A stretch of DNA of 64,000 nucleotides from an uncultured Phocaeicola sp. (GCA_948566455.1 CAOYQO010000007.1:62001-126000); one strand, 5' to 3'; positions 52,998 to 61,991 are shown, counted from the first letter of the stretch. Numbers and translations: made by a program. Notes: generated from the sequence alone by a model not told the origin.

Positions 52998-53044
52998 AAA
53001 AAAACAAACCATTGGAGTAGCAACAATCTGCCAACTCCAATGGT
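52998..53044 (-). terminator. Terminator after eda
   Basis: On the minus strand an 11-bp stem, ACCATTGGAGT (53034-53044) with ACTCCAATGGT (53008-53018), is followed by a T-rich tail (TTGTTTTTTT). Confidence 0.85.
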
Positions 53045-53081
53045 TGTCCCCTTTAAACACCTTTAAACAAAATGAAATATC

Positions 53082-53750
53082 TTATTTTCTTGCTTCTGCT
53101 ATATAAGCCAGCGCTTCTTTACATTTTTCAGTAACATAAGCCCAATCTTCTGCAGCAACTTTATCGTTCGGGAAGAGTTTTGAGCCCATACCTACGCAGA
53201 ATACACCTGCTTTAATCCAGGAAGTCAAGTTTTCCTGAGTAGGTTCTACTCCACCGGTCACCATCAACTTAGACCAAGGCATCGGAGCCAGCAAACCTTT
53301 TACAAGTTTTGCACCGAGAACATCACCCGGGAATATCTTGCAGAGATCGCAGCCTGCTTCTTGTGCAAAGCCAACTTCCGACACACTTCCGCATCCCGGA
53401 GTGTAAGCCACCAGACGACGGTTGCAAATCTTAGCGATTTCAGGATTGAACAACGGACCTACAACAAAGTTAGCACCCAATTGCAAATAAAGGGCAGCCG
53501 TTGCAGGATCTACAATAGAACCCACACCCATTGCCATCTCAGGACATTCTTTTGCTGCAAACTTCACAACTTCTGCAAATACTTCATGAGCAAAGTCACC
53601 ACGATTGGTAAATTCAAATGCACGAACCCCACCTTCGTAACAAGCTTTCACTACTTTTTTTGCAACTTCTGCATCTTTATGGTAAAATACAGGAACCATG
53701 CCGGTAGAACCTATCTTATTTAATACTGCTATTTTATCAAACTTAGCCAT
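53082..53750 (-). CDS. eda: KDPG / 4-hydroxy-2-oxoglutarate aldolase
   Basis: This 222-residue class I aldolase splits 2-keto-3-deoxy-6-phosphogluconate into pyruvate and glyceraldehyde 3-phosphate. The Schiff-base lysine region is CDLCKIFPGDVLG, the catalytic Glu region is YEGGVRAFEFTNRGD, and MVTGGVEPT is also present. It follows kdgK by 28 nt, so kinase and aldolase are made together. It is the last step of hexuronate breakdown to pyruvate and glyceraldehyde 3-phosphate. Confidence 0.94.
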   Translation of the reverse strand: MAKFDKIAVLNKIGSTGMVPVFYHKDAEVAKKVVKACYEGGVRAFEFTNRGDFAHEVFAEVVKFAAKECPEMAMGVGSIVDPATAALYLQLGANFVVGPLFNPEIAKICNRRLVAYTPGCGSVSEVGFAQEAGCDLCKIFPGDVLGAKLVKGLLAPMPWSKLMVTGGVEPTQENLTSWIKAGVFCVGMGSKLFPNDKVAAEDWAYVTEKCKEALAYIAEARK

Positions 53751-53778
53751 GTTTCTTTTTAATTTTAAGGATTATTTT

Positions 53779-54804
53779 TTAGCGCTGAACACGTCCACTT
53801 GCATCACCACCAGCCAATGCTTCCACTTCTTCGGCTGATACAAGGTTAAAGTCACCATTGATAGTATGCTTCAATGCAGAAGCAGCTACTGCAAATTCAA
53901 GAGCTGCACCCTGATTGGGTTTCGTCAGCAAACCGTGAATGATACCACCAGAGAAAGAGTCGCCACCACCTACACGGTCGATAATCGGGTTGATATCATA
54001 ACGCTTGGATTCATAGAATTCTTCGCCGTTGTAAATCATTGCCTTCCAGCCATTGTGACTTGCAGAGAATGATTCACGCAAAGTAGAGATTACATATTTA
54101 AAGCCGAATTCTTTAGCCATTGCCTTGAAAATACCTTTGTATCCTTCAGCATCCGTCTTTCCGCCCTCTACGTCAGCATCGGGTTTAAAGCCTAAGCAGA
54201 GTTCTGCATCTTCTTCATTACCAATACAAACATCTACGTACTGCATCAAAGGCTTCATGATAGACTGAGCTTTCTCTTTTGTCCAGAGTTTCTTACGGAA
54301 GTTGAGGTCAACAGAAACCGTAACACCGTGACGTTTTGCAGCTTCACAAGCCAATTTGGTAAGTTCGGCAGCTTTATCAGAGATAGCAGGAGTAATACCT
54401 GACCAGTGGAACCAATCGGCACCTTCCATAATGGCATCGAAGTCGAAATCAGCTGCATCAGCTTCAGCGATAGCAGAATGTGCACGGTCGTAGATTACTT
54501 TGCTGGGACGCATGGAAGCACCTGTTTCAAGATAGTAGATACCCACGCGATCGCCGCCACGGGCAATGAAATCTGTTTTTACACCATATTTGCGCAATGC
54601 ATTTACAGCAGATTGTCCGATTTCGTGTTTCGGCAATTTAGTCACAAAGTAAGCATCATGTCCGTAATTGGCACAGCTGACAGCAACGTTTGCTTCACCA
54701 CCGCCATATACTACGTCAAATGAATCAGACTGAACAAAACGAGTGTTTCCCGGAGTGGACAGTCTCAACATGATCTCACCTAATGTAACGACTTTCTTTC
54801 CCAT
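53779..54804 (-). CDS. kdgK: 2-keto-3-deoxygluconate kinase (PfkB family)
   Basis: This 341-residue sugar kinase phosphorylates KDG to KDPG. The PfkB signatures are GGGEANVAVSCANYG near the start and the catalytic DRVGGGDSFSGGIIHGLL near the C-terminus. Together with the altronate dehydratase on the opposite strand and the aldolase downstream it forms a KDG route. The promoter region overlaps an operator-like site for the neighbouring LacI-type regulator. Confidence 0.92.
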   Translation of the reverse strand: MGKKVVTLGEIMLRLSTPGNTRFVQSDSFDVVYGGGEANVAVSCANYGHDAYFVTKLPKHEIGQSAVNALRKYGVKTDFIARGGDRVGIYYLETGASMRPSKVIYDRAHSAIAEADAADFDFDAIMEGADWFHWSGITPAISDKAAELTKLACEAAKRHGVTVSVDLNFRKKLWTKEKAQSIMKPLMQYVDVCIGNEEDAELCLGFKPDADVEGGKTDAEGYKGIFKAMAKEFGFKYVISTLRESFSASHNGWKAMIYNGEEFYESKRYDINPIIDRVGGGDSFSGGIIHGLLTKPNQGAALEFAVAASALKHTINGDFNLVSAEEVEALAGGDASGRVQR

Positions 54805-54933
54805 AATCTTATTTATTTTTTAATATGTGATTAATTTAGAACTTTCAATTTGTCATTTTAGGGCCAAAAATAGCCTTAATCACCTGATACCATGGAGAGT
54901 AAACTAAAATACGGTTCGTTCTTCATAGCCTTC

Positions 54934-54947
54934 GTGTGCGGGCACAA
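54934..54947. promoter_or_regulatory. Operator-like site 1 for the LacI-type regulator
   Basis: GTGTGCGGGCACAA differs by one base from site 2 at 55016-55029. It overlaps the -7 box of the leftward kdgK-eda promoter, where a bound repressor would block transcription. Confidence 0.6.
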
Positions 54948-54974
54948 AGATACAACAATTTTCGTAATTACAAA
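54945..54974 (-). promoter_or_regulatory. kdgK-eda promoter
   Basis: On the minus strand TATCTTTG (54945-54952) is the -7 box, and TTTG (54971-54974) lies 18 nt upstream. It overlaps the opposing promoter of the regulator gene and operator-like site 1. Confidence 0.65.
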
Positions 54975-54990
54975 AATTGTCATATATTTG
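54961..54990 (+). promoter_or_regulatory. Promoter of the LacI-type regulator and uxaA
   Basis: TATATTTG (54983-54990) is the -7 box, and TTCG (54961-54964) is a one-mismatch -33 box 18 nt upstream. The transcript would start near 54997 and have a leader of about 210 nt. Confidence 0.6.
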
Positions 54991-55013
54991 TGCTGAAAAT
55001 ATTAAGATTATTA

Positions 55014-55029
55014 TTGTGTGCGAGCACAA
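55014..55029. promoter_or_regulatory. Operator-like site 2 for the LacI-type regulator
   Basis: TTGTGTGCGAGCACAA has TTGTG/CACAA arms around a 6-nt centre, a LacI-family shape. It lies just downstream of the rightward promoter, about 80 bp from site 1. Confidence 0.6.
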
Positions 55030-55040
55030 GAGGAAGTACA

Positions 55041-55204
55041 ATTTACCATTTACAATGTACAATTTGGCTATGCAGATAAAAGCTGAGACAGGCAGTGACT
55101 TGTAAAAAGCGCAGATGATAAATGGTAAATGCGTAAATGATAACTTGTGAAATGCGTAAATGATAAACCACAGAATTGTAAATTGTACATTGTAAATTGT
55201 AAAT
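55041..55204 (+). repeat. Inverted repeat in the leader of the regulator gene
   Basis: The 25-nt arms 55041-55065 and 55180-55204 are inverted copies with one mismatch, based on AAATTGTA heptads. Between them AAATGCGTAAATGATAA occurs twice. The right arm ends 6 nt before the start codon, so pairing could hide the ribosome site. No ORF is present in this 405-nt divergent gap. Confidence 0.6.
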
Positions 55205-55210
55205 AACCTG

Positions 55211-56266
55211 ATGGCAGAAAGAATTAGAATCAAGGATATCGCCAAAATGGCGGATGTATCAGTGGGGACAGTAGATCGTGTGATACACGGCCGTAGTGGT
55301 GTGTCGGAAGCCAGCCGGAAACGGGTGGAAGAAATCCTGAAGCAACTGGATTACCAGCCTAATATGTACGCCAGCGCACTGGCATCCAACAAGAAATACG
55401 CATTCTCCTGCCTGCTGCCGCAACATGAGGAAGGCGAATACTGGACTGCGGTAGAAGCCGGCATTCACGATGCACTGATAGCGTATTCGGATTTCAATAT
55501 CTCCGTAGACCTCTCCTATTACGATCCGTTCGATTATCATTCATTCGTAAATGTCGCCCAAGGCATCCTGGAACAGGCACCGGACGGCGTCATGTTTGCC
55601 CCCACCGTGCCGCAGCATACGAAATCTTTCACAGAGGAATTGAACCGACGTTCTACACCTTATATATATATAGACTCAAATCTGAAAGATCAACCCGCCC
55701 TTTCCTTCTTTGGACAGAATTCTCACCAAAGCGGATACTTCGCCGCAAAAATGATGATGCTACTTGCAGGAAATGAGCAGGAAGTAGTAATCTTCCGCAA
55801 AATAAACGAGGGTATTGTGGGATCTAACCAGCAGGAACGCCGCGAAATCGGTTTCCGGGAGTATATGTTGAAGCATCACCCCCACTGCCGCATTTGGGAA
55901 CTAGACTTACATGCCAAGCGGGACAGTGATGATGCACAGATGCTGGACGACTTTTTCAGAAAACATCCGAACGTGAAGAATGGTATCACTTTCAATTCAA
56001 AAGTGTACATCGTTGGAGAGTACTTGTTGAAACAAGGAAAAACAGCTTTTAATCTGATGGGGTATGACTTACTGGAACGTAACGTGAAATGTCTGATGGA
56101 GGGCAGCGTATCTTTCCTCATAGCCCAACAGCCGGAGTTACAGGGATTCGACGGAATCAAGGCGCTATGTGATTACTTGATTTTCAAAAAGGAAATTCCA
56201 AGAGAGAACTTTATGCCGATTGACTTGTTGACGAAGGAAAATATTGAATTTTATCATAATAAATAA
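55211..56266 (+). CDS. LacI-family transcriptional regulator of hexuronate genes
   Basis: This 351-residue regulator has an N-terminal helix-turn-helix (IRIKDIAKMADVSVGTVDRVIHGRSGVSEASRKRVEEIL) and a periplasmic-binding-protein-like sensor domain (about 62-345). It is divergent from kdgK-eda and 11 nt upstream of uxaA, so it very likely controls both, with KDG or a related acid as inducer. That effector is inferred from context only. Two matching operator-like sites lie in the divergent promoter region. Confidence 0.9.
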   Translation: MAERIRIKDIAKMADVSVGTVDRVIHGRSGVSEASRKRVEEILKQLDYQPNMYASALASNKKYAFSCLLPQHEEGEYWTAVEAGIHDALIAYSDFNISVDLSYYDPFDYHSFVNVAQGILEQAPDGVMFAPTVPQHTKSFTEELNRRSTPYIYIDSNLKDQPALSFFGQNSHQSGYFAAKMMMLLAGNEQEVVIFRKINEGIVGSNQQERREIGFREYMLKHHPHCRIWELDLHAKRDSDDAQMLDDFFRKHPNVKNGITFNSKVYIVGEYLLKQGKTAFNLMGYDLLERNVKCLMEGSVSFLIAQQPELQGFDGIKALCDYLIFKKEIPRENFMPIDLLTKENIEFYHNK

Positions 56267-56277
56267 TAAGAGTAATT

Positions 56278-57768
56278 ATGGAAACTAAGTACCTTAAAAT
56301 CAACCCTGCTGATAATGTAGCCGTAGCTATTGTAACGCTGCCGGCAGGAGAAAAACTCACTGTGGACGGAGTGGAAATCACTCTGAACGAGGAAGTACCC
56401 GCCGGACACAAATTTGCATTAAAAGATTTTGCAGAGGGCGAAAACGTCATTAAATATGGGTACCCTATCGGCCATGCACGTATGGCAAAGAAACAAGGGG
56501 ACTGGATGAACGAAAATAATATTCAGACGAACCTGGCAGGATTGCTGGACTATACCTACAATCCGACAAGCGTTACGCTGGATATTCCGCACAAAGATCT
56601 GACATTCAAAGGGTATCGCCGCAAAAATGGCGAAGTGGGCATTCGTAACGAAGTTTGGATTATACCGACTGTAGGTTGTGTGAACGGTATCATCAACCAA
56701 CTGGCCGAAGGTTTGCGCCGGGAAACAGGCGGTAAGGGTGTGGATGCAATCATGGCTTATCCGCATAATTATGGCTGCTCACAGTTGGGTGACGACCATG
56801 AAAATACAAAGAAGATTCTGCGTGACATGGTATTGCATCCCAATGCCGGTGCAGTTCTGGTGGTGGGCTTGGGTTGTGAAAACAATCAGCCGGATGTATT
56901 CCGCGAATTCCTGGGAGAGTACGATGAAGATCGCGTAAAATTCATGGTTACTCAAAAGGTGGGCGACGAGTACGAAGAAGGTATGAAGTTGCTGCGCGAG
57001 CTATACGAAAAAGCAAGCAAAGACGAGCGCGTGGATGTTCCTTTGAGTGAATTGCGCGTGGGTTTGAAGTGCGGTGGTTCGGACGGTTTCTCAGGTATCA
57101 CAGCCAATCCGTTACTGGGAATGTTCTCCGACTTCCTGGTGGCACAAGGCGGTACAAGCGTATTGACGGAAGTTCCGGAAATGTTCGGTGCAGAAACCAT
57201 ATTAATGAACCGTTGCCGCAACGAGGAACTATTTAAAGAAACAGTGAAATTGATTAATGACTTCAAGGAATATTTCCTCTCACATGGCGAACCGGTAGGC
57301 GAAAACCCATCTCCGGGAAACAAAGCGGGTGGTATCTCTACCCTGGAAGACAAGGCACTGGGATGTACACAGAAATGCGGCAAGAGCTATGTGGAAGGTG
57401 TATTACCGTATGGTGAACGTCTGAAAGTGAAAGGTCTGAACCTGCTGTCGGCACCGGGAAATGATCTTGTTGCTGCCACAGCACTGGCTTCCTGCGGTTG
57501 CCACATGGTATTGTTCACTACAGGACGCGGAACCCCGTTCGGAACCTACGTACCGACCATGAAGATTTCAACGAACTCCACATTGGCAAAGAACAAACCG
57601 GGCTGGATTGATTTCAACGCAGGAGTCATCGTAGAAAATGAACCGATGGAAAAGACTTGCGAACGGTTCATTGATTATATAATCCAGGTAGCAAGCGGCG
57701 AATTCGTAAACAACGAAAAGAAAGGTTACAAGGAAATTGCGATCTTCAAGACAGGAGTAACTTTATAA
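56278..57768 (+). CDS. uxaA: Altronate dehydratase
   Basis: This 496-residue enzyme removes water from D-altronate to give 2-keto-3-deoxygluconate, the substrate of KdgK. An N-terminal SAF domain (about 1-75) is followed by the UxaA/GarD-type catalytic domain with EVWIIPTVGCVNGI, YPHNYGCSQLGDDHENT, GLKCGGSDGFSGITANPLLG and GCTQKCGKS (metal-binding Cys). It is translated just after the regulator gene. Uronate isomerase and altronate oxidoreductase genes are not in the window. Confidence 0.92.
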   Translation: METKYLKINPADNVAVAIVTLPAGEKLTVDGVEITLNEEVPAGHKFALKDFAEGENVIKYGYPIGHARMAKKQGDWMNENNIQTNLAGLLDYTYNPTSVTLDIPHKDLTFKGYRRKNGEVGIRNEVWIIPTVGCVNGIINQLAEGLRRETGGKGVDAIMAYPHNYGCSQLGDDHENTKKILRDMVLHPNAGAVLVVGLGCENNQPDVFREFLGEYDEDRVKFMVTQKVGDEYEEGMKLLRELYEKASKDERVDVPLSELRVGLKCGGSDGFSGITANPLLGMFSDFLVAQGGTSVLTEVPEMFGAETILMNRCRNEELFKETVKLINDFKEYFLSHGEPVGENPSPGNKAGGISTLEDKALGCTQKCGKSYVEGVLPYGERLKVKGLNLLSAPGNDLVAATALASCGCHMVLFTTGRGTPFGTYVPTMKISTNSTLAKNKPGWIDFNAGVIVENEPMEKTCERFIDYIIQVASGEFVNNEKKGYKEIAIFKTGVTL

Positions 57769-57881
57769 ATTGACAATTAAAAGATAGCTAATTGACAATG
57801 AAGAGATAAAGGGCGGGCAAAAACTATTTTGCTCCGCTCTTTGTTTTTTATAATTTTGCAGCGAATTAATAAAGGAATAAG

Positions 57882-58005
57882 AGAGTGGTAAGGTGATAGG
57901 GGGATAATGCCCTGTGATATATAGCGCAGCTACTTTATCGCCCTATTACATTACAACCTTATCACTCTATCACCTTACCACCTTATCACTCTATTCCTTT
58001 ATCAC
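57882..58005. repeat. Octad repeat array with inverted arm between uxaA and nhaC
   Basis: AGAGTGGT, AAGGTGAT and AGGGGGAT run at 8-nt steps from 57882 to 57905. Inverted octads CTTATCAC, TCTATCAC, CTTACCAC, CTTATCAC, TCTATTCC and TTTATCAC run at exact 8-nt steps from 57958 to 58005. The unit is the same as in the trpA-ansA array. There is no T-tail here. Confidence 0.75.
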
Positions 58006-58030
58006 ACTTTATTCATAAATATATAGTAAG

Positions 58031-59338
58031 ATGACAGATACAACAAATAAACGAAAGGGTGGATGGTGGGCACTAAGCCCGCTGGCAGTATTTTTATGTC
58101 TTTACCTAGTGACGTCACTGATTGTAAATGATTTCTATAAGGTACCCATTACAGTCGCATTTCTTCTGTCATCCTGTTATGCCATTGCACTGACGCGCGG
58201 ACTGAGCCTGGAAAAACGGGTGTATCAATTCTCCGTGGGAGCCAGCAACAAGAATATCATATTGATGATATGGATATTCATTCTTGCCGGAGCCTTTGCC
58301 CAAAGCGCCAAACAAATGGGAGCAATCGACGCCACAGTAAACCTCACCCTGAGTATTCTGCCGGATAACCTGCTACTGGCAGGTATTTTTATAGCCGCAT
58401 GTTTCATTTCACTTTCCATAGGCACCAGTGTGGGAACAATTGTAGCCCTCACCCCTGTAGCCATCGGATTAGCGGAAAAGACCGGCATCGACCTGCCATA
58501 TATGGTTGCCATTGTAGTGGGCGGTTCATTCTTCGGAGATAATCTTTCGTTTATTTCGGACACCACCATAGCTTCCACCAAGACACAGGATTGTGTGATG
58601 CGGGACAAATTTCGCGTAAATTTCATGATTGTGGTCCCGGCAGCACTGATTGTGCTCTGCATCTATATATTCCAGGGATTGTACATCACAGCTCCTGCAC
58701 AAACGCAAGAGATAGAATGGATAAAGGTTATCCCCTACCTCATCGTGCTGGGCACAGCAGTGGCAGGTGTGAATGTAATGTTAGTCCTGCTTTTAGGTAT
58801 CCTGAGTACAGGTATCATCGGTATTTTCACAAGCGAAACAGACCTGAGTACAGCTTTCTTCGATTGGTTCGGCTCCATGGGAACCGGCATCACAGGAATG
58901 GGTGAACTGATTATCATCACCCTGCTTGCCGGCGGTATGCTGGAAACGATCCGCTACAATGGCGGAATCGACTTCATTATCTCCCGCCTGACGCACCATG
59001 TAAAAGGCAAACGAGGAGCAGAACTGAGCATCGCCGCACTTGTCAGCATCGCCAACCTCTGTACGGCAAACAACACCATCGCCATTATTACCACCGGACC
59101 GATAGCCAAAGACATTGCCCAACGTTTCCACCTGGATCGCCGGAAGACAGCCAGCATCCTGGACACATTCTCCTGCCTGGTGCAAGGCATCATTCCTTAC
59201 GGTGCGCAACTACTCATTGCCGCCGGATTGGCAGGCATCTCTCCCATCAGTATCATCGGCAGCTTGTACTATCCGTTTACAATGGGAATTTGTGCATTAT
59301 TAGCAATATTAGTGAGATATCCGAAACGATATTCGTAA
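58031..59338 (+). CDS. Na+/H+ antiporter, NhaC family
   Basis: This 435-residue inner-membrane protein has about eleven to twelve helices. The segments SIGTSVGTIVALTPVAIGLA, GGSFFGDNLSFISDTTIAST and NLCTANNTIAIITTGPIAKDI are typical of NhaC-type antiporters, which exchange sodium for protons. It could also be a related organic-acid carrier, since the family includes malate/lactate antiporters and uxaA lies just upstream. No own promoter box was recognised. The octad array separates it from uxaA. Confidence 0.85.
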   Translation: MTDTTNKRKGGWWALSPLAVFLCLYLVTSLIVNDFYKVPITVAFLLSSCYAIALTRGLSLEKRVYQFSVGASNKNIILMIWIFILAGAFAQSAKQMGAIDATVNLTLSILPDNLLLAGIFIAACFISLSIGTSVGTIVALTPVAIGLAEKTGIDLPYMVAIVVGGSFFGDNLSFISDTTIASTKTQDCVMRDKFRVNFMIVVPAALIVLCIYIFQGLYITAPAQTQEIEWIKVIPYLIVLGTAVAGVNVMLVLLLGILSTGIIGIFTSETDLSTAFFDWFGSMGTGITGMGELIIITLLAGGMLETIRYNGGIDFIISRLTHHVKGKRGAELSIAALVSIANLCTANNTIAIITTGPIAKDIAQRFHLDRRKTASILDTFSCLVQGIIPYGAQLLIAAGLAGISPISIIGSLYYPFTMGICALLAILVRYPKRYS

Positions 59339-59567
59339 ATATTCGCCCATATTCGGCAAAAAATGAAATTATTGCAAAAAAATATGGTAAAAGATGATGC
59401 ATTATTGAAATAGAATGCGTTACTTTGTAGCCGAACAATAAAGAAGTTTATTTGATTTGATTATTTCACGTATGTATTTCCTCTGTATTGAGTATTTCCA
59501 TCTCTGACCTAACAACTTCCAAAAACTTTGTTTATTGAATTATTAATTTATTATTTTATTTAGATTT

Positions 59568-59813
59568 ATGAATTTGTATGTAGGTAACCTGAATTACAGG
59601 GTTAAAGAATCAGATTTAAGAGAAGTTATGGAAGAGTACGGAACAGTAGACTCAGTAAGAATCATCACTGACCGTGAAACAAGAAGATCTAAAGGATTCG
59701 CATTCATCGAAATGCCGGATTCTTCAGAAGCATCTAACGCTATCAATGCATTGAACGGTGCAGAATACGCAGGCCGTCCGATGGTAGTTAAAGAAGCATT
59801 ACCGAAGAATTAA
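59568..59813 (+). CDS. RNA-binding protein with one RRM domain
   Basis: This 81-residue protein is a single RNA-recognition motif. RNP2 is LYVGNLNYRV at residues 2-11 and RNP1 is RSKGFAFIEM near residue 45. Such small RRM proteins are abundant in Bacteroidetes and bind single-stranded RNA post-transcriptionally. The gene is monocistronic, with a terminator after it and a T/A-rich leader of more than 100 nt before it. Targets are unknown. Confidence 0.93.
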   Translation: MNLYVGNLNYRVKESDLREVMEEYGTVDSVRIITDRETRRSKGFAFIEMPDSSEASNAINALNGAEYAGRPMVVKEALPKN

Positions 59814-59844
59814 TTATTCTCACGATAATACGTTATTAAAAAAG

Positions 59845-59879
59845 AAGGATGGGTTTCTGATGAAATCCATCCTTTTTTT
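59845..59879 (+). terminator. Terminator after the RRM gene
   Basis: AAGGATGGG (59845-59853) pairs with TCCATCCTT (59866-59874) and is followed by a T-run. Confidence 0.85.
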
Positions 59880-59890
59880 GTTAGGAACTC

Positions 59891-59921
59891 TTTGTCAATC
59901 AAAATAAAAACCATACCTTTG
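59891..59921 (+). promoter_or_regulatory. rpsP promoter
   Basis: TTTG (59891-59894) and TACCTTTG (59914-59921) are 19 nt apart, a full Bacteroides consensus, 59 nt before the rpsP ATG. Confidence 0.82.
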
Positions 59922-59980
59922 CAGCCGCTATTACGAGATAGTAGCATAATTCAAATCATTTATTTAAAACATTATTTAAA

Positions 59981-60511
59981 ATGGCAACAAAAATCAGATT
60001 GCAAAGACATGGACGTAAGAGCTACGCTTTCTACTCTATCGTTATTGCAGATGTAAGAGCACCACGTGATGGTAAATTTATTGAGAAGATTGGTACGTAC
60101 AATCCGAACACCAATCCTGCCACAGTAGATTTGAAGTTCGACCGCGCACTTGACTGGGTTATGAAAGGTGCACAACCGACTGACACTGTTCGTAACATCT
60201 TGTCACGCGAAGGCGTTTACATGAAAAAACACCTCATGGGTGGTGTTACCAAGGGTGCATTTGGTGAAGCTGAAGCAGAAGCTAAATTCGAAGCTTGGAA
60301 GAACAACAAACAAAGCGGTCTGGCTGCTTTGAAAGCTAAAGACGAAGAAGCTAAGAAAGCTGAAGCAAAAGCACGTCTGGAAGCTGAAAAGAAAGTAAAC
60401 GCTGAAAAAGCAAAAGCATTGGCTGAAAAAAAGGCTGCTGAAGAAGCAGAAAAAGCTGCCGCCGAAGCTCCTGCTGAAGAAGCTCCCGCTGCTGAAGCTG
60501 CTGCTGAATAA
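59981..60511 (+). CDS. rpsP: 30S ribosomal protein S16 with C-terminal extension
   Basis: The first 80 or so residues are the S16 core (MATKIRLQRHGRKSYAFYSIVIADVRAPRDGKFIEKIGTYNP). The protein is 176 residues, twice the size of E. coli S16 (82). The extra C-terminal part (about 110-176) is an Ala/Lys/Glu-rich, probably helical tail with KAEAKARLEAEKK-type repeats ending in EEAPAAEAAAE. Similar tails are found in Bacteroidetes. The rimM-trmD neighbours common in other phyla are absent. Confidence 0.96.
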   Translation: MATKIRLQRHGRKSYAFYSIVIADVRAPRDGKFIEKIGTYNPNTNPATVDLKFDRALDWVMKGAQPTDTVRNILSREGVYMKKHLMGGVTKGAFGEAEAEAKFEAWKNNKQSGLAALKAKDEEAKKAEAKARLEAEKKVNAEKAKALAEKKAAEEAEKAAAEAPAEEAPAAEAAAE

Positions 60512-60556
60512 TAGTAAGCACAGTACGATTACAAAAAATGGGATTAAAACTATAAA

Positions 60557-60590
60557 ATCCTCTCCGGTTATGCCGGAGGGGATTTTTTAT
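60557..60590 (+). terminator. rpsP terminator
   Basis: CTCCGG pairs with CCGGAG, extended by ATCC/GGAT with a small wobble, and is followed by a T-run (60583-60588). Confidence 0.82.
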
Positions 60591-60594
60591 TGAC

Positions 60595-60602
60595 TATCTT
60601 TG
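60595..60602 (+). promoter_or_regulatory. -7 box (TATCTTTG) of the TlpA-like gene
   Basis: TATCTTTG puts the transcript start near 60610, so the ATG at 60635 and not 60590 is the real start of the next gene. Confidence 0.65.
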
Positions 60603-60634
60603 TAGCCATATATTTTTACTTAATAATAAAAGCA

Positions 60635-61729
60635 ATGAAAAAATTTATCTATCTGCTCGCTGTGGCTGCTATCGTTGCTGCCTGTAGCGGAAACAAAGGT
60701 TACGTGGTAACCGGAACCGTAGAGGGTGGAGCTGACGGCGACACTGTATTTTTGCAAAAAGTAGACGGAAGAAATCTTGTAAAAGTAGACTCCGCAGTAA
60801 TCACCAAAGGTACATTCACCTTTAAAGGCGTACAAGATACTGCTGCAAACCGTTACGTAACCTACAGACCGGCAGGAAAAGAAGGTATCCTGATGGACTT
60901 CTTCCTTGAAAACGGTAATATCAAGATCAATTTGACCCGCGATAATGACTCTGCTACCGGTACGCCGAGCAACGATGCTTATCAGGAAATCAGAGCTCAA
61001 CTGAATGATCTGAACAAGCAAATGATGACTATATATGAATCCATGTCAGATACTACACTGACTGACGAGCAGCGTGAAGCCAAAATGAAGGAAATGAACG
61101 ATCTGCAAGAAAAGTCAATGGAAATCACTAAGGCAGGTATTGCTAAGAATATCACTAACCTGGTGGGCGTTCATTTGCTGAAGAATAACTACTACTACCT
61201 TGAAGTAGACGAACTGGATCCGTTGATGCCGCAAATTCCCGCTGAATTTGCTAACGATGAAGTAATCATCAAGATCAAAGGAAACGTAGAAAAGATGAAA
61301 GCTACTGCTGTAGGCCAGAAGTTCACAGATTTCGAAATGGCAACTCCTGATGGAAAACCGGTGAAACTGTCTGACTATGTAGGTAAAGGCAAAGTGGTAC
61401 TCATCGACTTCTGGGCAAGCTGGTGTGGTCCTTGCCGTCGCGAAATGCCGAACCTGGTAGAAGCTTATGCTCAATACAAGAACAAAGGTTTCGAAATCGT
61501 AGGTGTATCTTTGGATCAAAGTGGCGAAGCATGGAAAGATGCTATCGAGAAGCTGAACATCACTTGGCCGCAAATGTCTGACCTGAAATACTGGAATTGC
61601 GAAGGCGCTCAGTTGTATGCAGTAAGCAGCATTCCTCACACTGTATTGATCGACGGTGAAGGAACTATCATCGCACGCGGATTGCACGGTGAAGAGTTGC
61701 AAACAAAATTGGCAGAAGTTTTGAAATAA
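60635..61729 (+). CDS. TlpA-like thiol-disulfide oxidoreductase lipoprotein
   Basis: This 364-residue envelope protein has its lipobox cysteine at C17 (AIVAACSGN). An N-terminal DUF4369-type beta domain (about 20-120) and a helical linker (about 125-200) lead to a thioredoxin-like domain with the redox motif WCGPC (C264, C267) in FWASWCGPCRREMP. It probably reduces or isomerises disulfides in the periplasm. An in-frame ATG at 60590 precedes the promoter-implied start and would bury the signal, so 60635 is chosen. Confidence 0.9.
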   Translation: MKKFIYLLAVAAIVAACSGNKGYVVTGTVEGGADGDTVFLQKVDGRNLVKVDSAVITKGTFTFKGVQDTAANRYVTYRPAGKEGILMDFFLENGNIKINLTRDNDSATGTPSNDAYQEIRAQLNDLNKQMMTIYESMSDTTLTDEQREAKMKEMNDLQEKSMEITKAGIAKNITNLVGVHLLKNNYYYLEVDELDPLMPQIPAEFANDEVIIKIKGNVEKMKATAVGQKFTDFEMATPDGKPVKLSDYVGKGKVVLIDFWASWCGPCRREMPNLVEAYAQYKNKGFEIVGVSLDQSGEAWKDAIEKLNITWPQMSDLKYWNCEGAQLYAVSSIPHTVLIDGEGTIIARGLHGEELQTKLAEVLK

Positions 61730-61781
61730 TTTTCGTACGGGAAAGAATAATCCCTATTCAAGATTATTTTTATAGTATAAC

Positions 61782-61820
61782 CTCGCCTGTTACACGTATG
61801 TGTAGCAGGCGAGATTTTTT
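61782..61820 (+). terminator. Terminator after the TlpA-like gene
   Basis: A 14-bp stem (61782-61795 with 61800-61813) with GTAT loop is followed by ATTTTTT. Confidence 0.88.
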
Positions 61821-61983
61821 GTATCTACTTACTACATAGGGTTTTCCATTTCGAACAACTTTTAAAAGACCTACAAAATAAAAAGTTTCCCATTTCCCTT
61901 CCAACCGATACTGAATATCAATCAATTAACATATTTTACAGACACAAAAGTTTTCCAAAAATAAAAACTTTCAGATAAGTTTA

Positions 61984-61991
61984 TACCTTTG
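61984..61991 (+). promoter_or_regulatory. -7 box (TACCTTTG) of nrdD
   Basis: TACCTTTG lies 43 nt before the nrdD ATG. The rest of the 305-nt gap 61730-62034 holds the terminator above and AT-rich sequence. Confidence 0.6.
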
